Source of the DNA: Microbacterium pseudoresistens | Lineage (GTDB): Bacteria; Actinomycetota; Actinomycetes; Actinomycetales; Microbacteriaceae | DNA length: 64,000 nucleotides | Direction of reading: 5' to 3' | Assembly: GCF_013409745.1 (NCBI RefSeq) | Contig: NZ_JACCBH010000001.1 | Coordinates: 2,850,492-2,914,491 of the forward strand | Shown here: positions 57,636 through 64,000 of the stretch, in pieces | Numbering within the stretch: position 1 is the first letter of the stretch | How the letters are laid out: each line of letters begins with the position of its first letter | The notes under the pieces: model-generated | What the model was told of the DNA's origin: nothing | The model's database searches: none | What the model saw: only the letters and a program-made list of their open reading frames with translations | Position numbers and translations under genes: made by a program

Positions 57636-58568
57636 TCAGCGTCCGACGGCGCCGAAGCCGCCCTGATCGAACTTCCCCACACCCTTCTGCGCGGCGATCA
57701 GCTCGGTCACCGTGCCGTCCTCGTGCGCTCGCGGGTCATCGCCCCCGCCTCCGGCGAGGCCCTGGACCCGCGGCGAACGACGCGTGCGGATCTCGAGGTA
57801 CTTCGCGATGCCGGAGAGAATGAGGCACATCGCGATGTAGATGCCGCCGATGATCAGCGCCGACTGCAGCAGTGGTCTGCCCTGCTGCGAGCTGAGGAGC
57901 TTGGCGAAGTAGAGCAGCTCGGGGTAGGTGATGATGAATCCGAGCGCGGTGTCCTTCATCGTGACGACCAGCTGCGCGACGATCACCGGAAGCATGGCGC
58001 GCACCGCCTGCGGCAGCAGGATGAGCCGCATCACGCCGCTCTTGCGCAGGCCGATCGCGTACCCGGCCTCCTTCTGCCCTCGGGGCAGCGATTCGATCCC
58101 GGCGCGCAACGCCTCGGCGAGCACGGAGCCGTTGTACACCGTGAGTCCGATGACAACGGCCCAGTACGGCTCCATCTTGACGCCGAGTACCGGAAGGCCG
58201 TAGTACAGCAGCATCATCATGACGAGCACGGGAACCGCGCGGAACACCTCGGTGAGCACGGCGAACGGCGCCCGCACCCATGCGTGGTCGGAGAGGCGGC
58301 CGATCGCGAGGGCGAAGCCGAGCACGAGGCTCAGCACGGCGGCGAGCCCGAAGGCCGCCAGCGTGTTGCCGAGTGCCTGCAGGATCTGCGTCCACACGGT
58401 CGAGAAGGTGAACACGTACCACTTGCTGGGGGCGAACTGGCCCGACACCGCCATGCGGTAGATCAGGAAGCCGATGACCGCCGCGACGACGACGACGGTG
58501 ACGACGGCGAGGATGCCATTGCGGCGGCGAGCCCTGGGACCGGGCACGTCGTAGAGAACGGAACTCAT
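57636..58568 (-). CDS. gluD: Amino-acid ABC transporter permease (GluD type)
   Basis: 310 residues, five or six TMs in the HisMQ fold. The EAA loop EALRAGIESLPRGQKEAGYA followed by IGLRKSGVMRLILLPQA is diagnostic. A ~50-residue N-terminal leader and a long, charged, Gly-rich C-terminal tail (HEDGTVTELIAAQKGVGKF) extend the core. Overlaps gluC by 4 bp; last gene of the transporter operon. Confidence 0.93.
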   Translation of the reverse strand: MSSVLYDVPGPRARRRNGILAVVTVVVVAAVIGFLIYRMAVSGQFAPSKWYVFTFSTVWTQILQALGNTLAAFGLAAVLSLVLGFALAIGRLSDHAWVRAPFAVLTEVFRAVPVLVMMMLLYYGLPVLGVKMEPYWAVVIGLTVYNGSVLAEALRAGIESLPRGQKEAGYAIGLRKSGVMRLILLPQAVRAMLPVIVAQLVVTMKDTALGFIITYPELLYFAKLLSSQQGRPLLQSALIIGGIYIAMCLILSGIAKYLEIRTRRSPRVQGLAGGGGDDPRAHEDGTVTELIAAQKGVGKFDQGGFGAVGR

Positions 58569-59221
58569 CGCGCGATCCTCCAGCGGTTCTCCAGATAGCG
58601 TTGCAGCCAGCTCATCAACAGGACGAGGATGACGAAGACGACCGCCACCCAGAGCAGCACCTCCATCGGGTTGCCCGGGCGGTCATGCGAATCGTTCACC
58701 GTGGCGCGCAGGGCGCCGAGCTCGGCGATGGAGAAGCCCGCGGCGACCGTGGTGTTCTTCAGCAGTGCGATGAACACGCTCATCATGGGCGGCACCACCG
58801 AGCGGAACGCCTGCGGCAGGATGATCACGCTCATCACCTGACCGAACGGCAGGCCGATCGCGCGGGCGGCCTCGGCCTGCCCGACGGGTACGGTGCTGAT
58901 GCCCGCGCGCAGCGTCTCGGCCACATAGGTCGCGGTGTAGATGCCGATCGCGAGGATGCCGAGCACGGTGTTGGACAGCTTCGGCAGACCGAGCACGGGG
59001 TAGCCGAAGACGAAGAAGAAGAAGACGAGGGTGAGTGGTGTGTTGCGGATGATGTTCACGTACGCCGTGCCCACCGCGCGCGCGACCGGCACCGGCGAGA
59101 CGCGCATGGCGCCGACGATGAGGCCGAGCACGAGGGCGATGATCCCGCCCACGAAGAACACCAGCAACGTGTTGCCGATCGCCTCGCCCCACAGGTCGAG
59201 GTTCCCGAAGATGACGTCCAC
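58565..59221 (-). CDS. gluC: Amino-acid ABC transporter permease (GluC type)
   Basis: 218 residues of the HisMQ family, with EAA loop ETLRAGISTVPVGQAEAARA followed by IGLPFGQVMSVIILPQA and TPLTLVFFFFVFG in the pore region. Heterodimer partner of GluD. Starts just after a hairpin that separates it from the binding-protein gene. Confidence 0.93.
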   Translation of the reverse strand: MDVIFGNLDLWGEAIGNTLLVFFVGGIIALVLGLIVGAMRVSPVPVARAVGTAYVNIIRNTPLTLVFFFFVFGYPVLGLPKLSNTVLGILAIGIYTATYVAETLRAGISTVPVGQAEAARAIGLPFGQVMSVIILPQAFRSVVPPMMSVFIALLKNTTVAAGFSIAELGALRATVNDSHDRPGNPMEVLLWVAVVFVILVLLMSWLQRYLENRWRIAR

Positions 59222-59241
59222 TCATCCTCCTCTCAGATGAT

Positions 59242-59273
59242 GATGCGGGGCGGCGTCCGCGCCGCCCCGCATC
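59242..59273 (-). terminator. Intercistronic hairpin after the binding-protein gene
   Basis: A perfect 14-bp stem (59242-59255 with 59260-59273) with a 4-nt loop, between the gluB stop and gluC start. No T run, so it is more likely an mRNA 3' stabiliser or partial terminator than a full stop. This would favour excess binding protein over permease, as in other ABC operons. Confidence 0.65.
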
Positions 59274-59278
59274 CCGGA

Positions 59279-60196
59279 TCAGTCGACCGTGGGCTGGGAG
59301 ACCTTGATCCCCGACGAACCGAGGTTCTTGTCGAAGATGGCCTGCCAGATGTCGCCGCCGTCGGTGAACAGGGTGTTGATGTGCTGCTTGAGCACCTCGT
59401 CGCCCTTGGGCAGTCCCACGCCGTAGCGCTCCTCGGTGAACAGACCGCCGACGACCTTGATGTCGTCCGGGTACTGCGCCGCGTAGCCGATCAGGATCGC
59501 CTGGTCGGTGGTCACAGCGTCGACGGCGCCGTTGAGCAGGTCTTCGACGCAGGCCGAGTACAGGTCGTACTCCTTGGTCTTGATGTCGGGGTAGTTCTCC
59601 TTGATGTTCTGGATCGGCGTGGAGCCGGTCGCCGAGCACACGGTCTTGCCCGCGAAGTCGGAGACGTCCTTGACATCGGTGATGTCGCTGTCCGCTCCGA
59701 CGAGGAAGCCCTGCCCCGTGATGAAGTACGGACCGGCGAAGTCGACCTGCTCCTTGCGCTTGTCGGTGATCGAGTAGGTGCCGACGTAGTAGTCGATGTC
59801 GCCGTTCATGATCGCCTGCTCGCGGTTGGCCGAGGCGATCGCCTTGTACTCGATCTTGCTCTCGTCGTAGCCGAGCGACGCGGCGATCCAGCGTGCGATG
59901 TCGATGTCGAACCCGCTGCGCTCCTTGGTCGTGACATCGAGGTAGCCAAGACCCGGCTGATCCTCCTTCACGCCGACGACGACCTTGCCGCGCTGGCTGA
60001 TCTTGTCGAATGTCGGGCTGCCGTCGAGCGTCACGTCTTCGGCGACCTCGAACCAGGCGCCCGAGTCGTTCCCGGTGTCGTCGCCGCCGGTCGATTCGCC
60101 GCCGGGGCTCGACGGGCTGCCGCTGTTGCAGGCCGTCAGCGCGAGCAGCGCTGTCGCCGCGATGCCGATGCCGGCCAGTGCTCGTGTGCGTCGCAT
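59279..60196 (-). CDS. gluB: Glutamate-type ABC transporter substrate-binding lipoprotein
   Basis: 305 residues. Signal peptide with lipobox LTAC (Cys near 23) followed by a Ser/Gly/Asp linker. Family 3 binding-protein fold: KVVVGVKEDQPGLGYLD, SGFDIDIARWIAASLGYDES, YYVGTYSITDKRKEQVDFAG and VCSATGSTPIQNIKENYPDI. Resembles C. glutamicum GluB; substrate glutamate or a related amino acid. Confidence 0.93.
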   Translation of the reverse strand: MRRTRALAGIGIAATALLALTACNSGSPSSPGGESTGGDDTGNDSGAWFEVAEDVTLDGSPTFDKISQRGKVVVGVKEDQPGLGYLDVTTKERSGFDIDIARWIAASLGYDESKIEYKAIASANREQAIMNGDIDYYVGTYSITDKRKEQVDFAGPYFITGQGFLVGADSDITDVKDVSDFAGKTVCSATGSTPIQNIKENYPDIKTKEYDLYSACVEDLLNGAVDAVTTDQAILIGYAAQYPDDIKVVGGLFTEERYGVGLPKGDEVLKQHINTLFTDGGDIWQAIFDKNLGSSGIKVSQPTVD

Positions 60197-60270
60197 GTGA
60201 TTCTCCTTCTGGTGGTGCTGCGTATCTCAGGGTGCTCTTCGACGGGCGACCCGCCCGCGAAGACGGGGTC

Positions 60271-61020
<750 letters not shown>

Positions 61021-61120
61021 GTGATCAACCTATGAGTACGCGCCGACATGCGCCAGCCTTCGACACACCGTTTTTATCGAGATGTGACCGCCACCGGTCT
61101 CGAGCCTCAGCCCGGGGTCG

Positions 61121-61924
61121 TCAGCCGGCGCGCTGCGCGAACGCGCTCTCGTAGAGGCACACGCTGGCCGCGGTGGCGAGGTTGAGCGACTCGGCGCGCC
61201 CGAAGATCGGCAGTCTGAGCGCCAGGTCCGCCCGCGCGATCGCCTCGTCGGCGAGCCCGCGCGCCTCATTGCCGAACAGCCACGCCGTGGCCTCGGCCAG
61301 CAGCCCCTCGGCCCGCGCGGCGAGCAGATCGCTGCCCTTCACATCCGCGGCGAGCACGCGCAGTCCTGCCGCTCGTGCCCGCTCGGCGACGTCGCCGAGT
61401 TCTGCGCCGACGACGATCGGCAGGTGGAACAACGATCCTGTCGTCGAGCGCACCACTTTGGGGTTGTACGGATCGACCGTGCGCCCGGTGAGCACGACGG
61501 CATCGGCGCCGGCCGCATCGGCGGCCCGGATGATCGTGCCGAGATTGCCGGGATCGCGCACCTCCTCGCAGATCGCGATGAGCCGCGGCGAGGCGGCGAA
61601 CACCTCCTCGAGCGAGGTCGGCGTCTGCTGCGCGACGGCCACGAGCCCCTGCGGGGTCACGGTGTCGGCCATGGCGCCCAGCACATACTCGGTGACGTAC
61701 TCCACGTGCACGCCCGCGGCCTCCGCGGTCGCGCGCAGATCGGCGTGCTTGTCCCATCCGGCGGGCGTCGCGAACAGCTCCACGATCGCCTCCGCACGAT
61801 ACGCGAGCGCCTCCCGCACGGCCTGCGGACCCTCCAGCAGGAACAGCCCCGTCTCGGCGCGCGCACTGCGCTTGGTCAGTTTGGCGACAGCGCGGACACG
61901 GGGGGACCGGGGATTCTCCAGCAC
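61121..61924 (-). CDS. TrmH-family RNA 2'-O-methyltransferase (SpoU)
   Basis: 267 residues. An N-terminal L30e-like substrate-binding domain ([14 protein letters not shown]) precedes the SPOUT knot with motif 1 [20 protein letters not shown], motif 2 [10 protein letters not shown] and motif 3 [20 protein letters not shown]. Methylates a ribose in rRNA or tRNA; the site is not determinable. Located next to the infC operon, as in many actinobacteria. Confidence 0.93.
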   Translation of the reverse strand: MLENPRSPRVRAVAKLTKRSARAETGLFLLEGPQAVREALAYRAEAIVELFATPAGWDKHADLRATAEAAGVHVEYVTEYVLGAMADTVTPQGLVAVAQQTPTSLEEVFAASPRLIAICEEVRDPGNLGTIIRAADAAGADAVVLTGRTVDPYNPKVVRSTTGSLFHLPIVVGAELGDVAERARAAGLRVLAADVKGSDLLAARAEGLLAEATAWLFGNEARGLADEAIARADLALRLPIFGRAESLNLATAASVCLYESAFAQRAG

Positions 61925-61964
61925 GGTTCCAGTCTAGGGACACCGCCGCCGCTCGGGTATGCGC

Positions 61965-62000
61965 GAAGGGCGCCTCCCCCGCAGGGGAAGCGCCCTTCGA
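61965..62000. terminator. Hairpin terminator after rplT
   Basis: CGAAGGGCGC (61965-61974) pairs with GCGCCCTTCG (61991-62000), extended inward by CCCC/GGGG. It lies 12 bp past the rplT stop and 40 bp before trmH, so it ends the infC operon on the minus strand. Lacks a T run. Confidence 0.65.
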
Positions 62001-62011
62001 AAGGGTACGGC

Positions 62012-62398
<387 letters not shown>

Positions 62399-62430
62399 TT
62401 TCGTGTGTTCCTATTCGTGCGGCGGACGCG

Positions 62431-62625
62431 TCAGCGACCGAGAAGCTTGTTGGCGACCTTGGTGTCGGCCTTCGAGAGCACCTGGTCCTGGTTGAGCCGG
62501 CGGGTGCGACGGCTCGACTTGTGCTCGAGGTTGTGGCGCATGTTCGCCTGCTGCTTCTTCAGCTTTCCGGAGCCGGTGATCTTGAAGCGCTTCTTCGCAC
62601 CGGAGTGGGTCTTCTGCTTCGGCAT
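62431..62625 (-). CDS. rpmI: 50S ribosomal protein L35
   Basis: 64 residues, the normal length. [20 protein letters not shown] followed by [17 protein letters not shown] is the L35 signature. Lies 72 bp after infC and 32 bp before rplT. Confidence 0.99.
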   Translation of the reverse strand: MPKQKTHSGAKKRFKITGSGKLKKQQANMRHNLEHKSSRRTRRLNQDQVLSKADTKVANKLLGR

Positions 62626-62697
62626 CTTCTCTTCCTTCGTGTGGCGCCCTGGCGGGCGACGGTCTGTCCCGCTCGGTGCGGGAGTCTCAGGGGCGGA

Positions 62698-63318
62698 TCA
62701 CTCCGCGGGCTGGCTCTGTGCCTCGTCGTCCGAGGAGCCGGACTTCGCATCGCGTGCCGCCTGCTTGTTCGCGGCGCGCACGGCGTTCTGCTCGGCCTTG
62801 GCCTCGGACTTGTTCTTGATCGGCGCGACGACCATGACCATGTTGCGTCCGTCGATCGTCGGGTTGGACTCCACCGTGCCGAGCTCCGCGACGTCTTCGG
62901 CGAACTTCTTCAACAGGCGCACGCCCTGCTCGGGACGCGACTGCTCGCGACCGCGGAACAGGATCATCGCCTTGACCTTGTCGCCGCCCTTGAGGAAGCC
63001 CTCGGCGCGCTTGAGCTTGGTCGTGTAGTCGTGCGCCTCGATCTTCAGACGGAAGCGCACCTCCTTCAACACGGTGTTCGCCTGGTTGCGACGAGCCTCC
63101 TTCGCCTTCTGGGCAGCCTCGTACTTCGCCTTGCCGTAGTCCATGATCTTCACCACGGGCGGCTTCGAGTTCGGGGCGACCTCGACGAGGTCGAGATCGG
63201 CTTCCTGCGCGAGACGCAGCGCCGCCTCGATGCGGACGACGCCGATCTGCTCACCCGCGGGGCCGACGAGGCGGACCTCGGGGACGCGGATGCGCTCATT
63301 GGTACGGGGATCGCTGAT
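62698..63318 (-). CDS. infC: Translation initiation factor IF-3, apparently using an AUC start codon
   Basis: 206 residues. The N-domain begins [19 protein letters not shown] and the C-domain contains [20 protein letters not shown]. An ATC at 63318-63316 is preceded by a perfect AAGGAG (63330-63325) with a 6-nt spacer, and codes exactly where the IF-3 family begins. The only ATG in frame lies 168 bp further upstream in unrelated sequence. Non-AUG starts (AUU/AUC) in infC are a known autoregulation device: IF-3 discriminates against them. The C-terminal ~35 residues form a charged tail. Confidence 0.96.
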   Translation of the reverse strand: MSDPRTNERIRVPEVRLVGPAGEQIGVVRIEAALRLAQEADLDLVEVAPNSKPPVVKIMDYGKAKYEAAQKAKEARRNQANTVLKEVRFRLKIEAHDYTTKLKRAEGFLKGGDKVKAMILFRGREQSRPEQGVRLLKKFAEDVAELGTVESNPTIDGRNMVMVVAPIKNKSEAKAEQNAVRAANKQAARDAKSGSSDDEAQSQPAE

Positions 63319-63592
63319 GCGGAGCTCCTTAGACGAGTGGTTCGGCCACCGCGATCCGGTCGGATCACGGGCGAAACAGGAACCCTCGCCCACCCGCCGG
63401 CGATGCAGACACCGGCTTCGGCACCCTGTCGCCGACAGGCGATCTCGCCGTCGGACGGTCTGCCGACCTGCGCCGGCGGAGTGCATGACCCGGTAGCCTG
63501 GAACGGCAAGCGCGGGTGGGAATGAATCCTCTTTCGTTCCAGAGCATCGAAATGCCCCGGAGCCCGCAGAAGTCTATCAGAAAGCCGCGCCC
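63319..63592. other. Divergent intergenic region between infC and the DUF1844 gene
   Basis: About 270 bp holding the infC ribosome-binding site and leader and presumably both promoters. On the infC strand there is a short hairpin (CCTGTC-ggc-GACAGG, about 63428-63442) and several GC-rich inverted repeats, so a structured leader is possible. No recognised ribosomal leader family could be matched by eye, and no further gene is seen. Confidence 0.4.
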
Positions 63593-63985
63593 GTGACGAT
63601 TCACGACCACGATCCCGCTCAGGACGACCGCCACGCGCGCTGGGAGCGCGAGGAGCGGAACGCCTCCTCCGCGACCCGGGACATCGCCGACGTGCCCGCC
63701 GTCGAGGTCATCACGACCACCGCCGTGCACCTGATGAGCGCGGCGGCCGTGAAGCTCGGCCTCGCCGACGACCCGGATGCGCAGACGGATCTGGATGAGG
63801 CGCGCAAGCTCATCAACGCCCTGGCCGGCCTCATCACCGCGGGGGCGCCCGAGATCAGCGACATGCACGCCCGTTCGCTGCGCGACGGCCTGCGCTCACT
63901 GCAGCTCGCCTTCCGCGAGGCGTCGGTCATCCCCGATCCGATCGGCAAGGGCCCCGGCGAGAAGTGGACCGGGCCGGTCAACTGA
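63593..63985 (+). CDS. DUF1844 family protein
   Basis: 130 residues from a GTG. The DUF1844 core is visible: VEVITTTAVHLMSAAAVKLG, then AQTDLDEARKLINALAGLI and SLRDGLRSLQLAFREAS. Small actinobacterial proteins of this family are usually encoded next to infC; function unknown. The N-terminal ~35 residues are charged and probably disordered. Divergent from infC. Confidence 0.9.
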   Translation: MTIHDHDPAQDDRHARWEREERNASSATRDIADVPAVEVITTTAVHLMSAAAVKLGLADDPDAQTDLDEARKLINALAGLITAGAPEISDMHARSLRDGLRSLQLAFREASVIPDPIGKGPGEKWTGPVN

Positions 63986-64000
63986 GCCGCCCGTCAGCGG

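Noticed and set aside
63319..63486. N-terminal extension of infC to an ATG at 63486
   Set aside because: The extension reads as Arg/Cys-rich nonsense, and the ATC at 63318 has a perfect ribosome-binding site.

Overview
The window is high-GC DNA from an actinobacterium, most likely a Microbacteriaceae such as Microbacterium. This inference rests on GC-rich codon use, several apparently leaderless genes, DUF222/HNH genes, and actinobacterial gene order (der-cmk-tyrA-rluB-scpB-scpA-parA-xerD, argCJBDFH, gluABCD). No tool was run; every assignment comes from reading the translations and the DNA.

Layout. 1-2.3 kb: the 3' end of dnaE2, a flavin reductase, two small unknown genes and a broken DUF1801 gene. 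2.3-16.1 kb: an integrated element of about 13.8 kb inserted at the 3' end of a tRNA-Pro(GGG) gene. It is bounded by a 43-bp direct repeat of the tRNA 3' end (2312-2354 and 16074-16116), and its own tyrosine integrase lies at the right end. Its cargo looks like defence or signalling genes rather than phage structural genes. They are a soluble Ser/Thr kinase, a two-TM membrane protein, a 1320-aa HTH protein with a nuclease-like WDG...E...KA block and a degenerate STAND-like region, a short minus-strand cluster (possible frameshifted gene, 46-aa gene, 370-aa gene), and an Mrr-nuclease/STAND-NTPase protein. 16.2-19.4 kb: GNAT, YhhN, S4 and DUF222/HNH genes.

19.4-38.3 kb is almost entirely minus strand. 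It holds a NUDIX-NYN fusion and a Leu/Val dehydrogenase, then a tightly packed series from a 53-aa gene through tlyA, nadK, recN, a PfkB kinase, pyrG, a NUDIX hydrolase, xerD, parA, scpA, scpB, rluB, tyrA, cmk and der. Most junctions are start/stop overlaps. A HAD phosphatase and a protein with nine tandem basic decapeptides precede the rRNA operon.

38.3-44 kb: one complete rRNA operon (16S-23S-5S, minus strand, no spacer tRNA) with a promoter, two boxA-like elements and a terminator hairpin. 44-51 kb: argC-J-B-D-F-H (minus). A 27-codon arginine-rich reading frame with its own promoter-like sequence lies upstream of argC and could be a leader peptide. 51-64 kb: an unknown membrane protein with a VWA/substrate-binding lipoprotein, pheST, a GluABCD-type amino-acid ABC transporter, a TrmH-family methyltransferase, the infC-rpmI-rplT operon (infC apparently starts at AUC), and a DUF1844 gene.

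The most interesting parts are the tRNA-Pro element with its candidate antiphage genes and the possible arginine attenuator.
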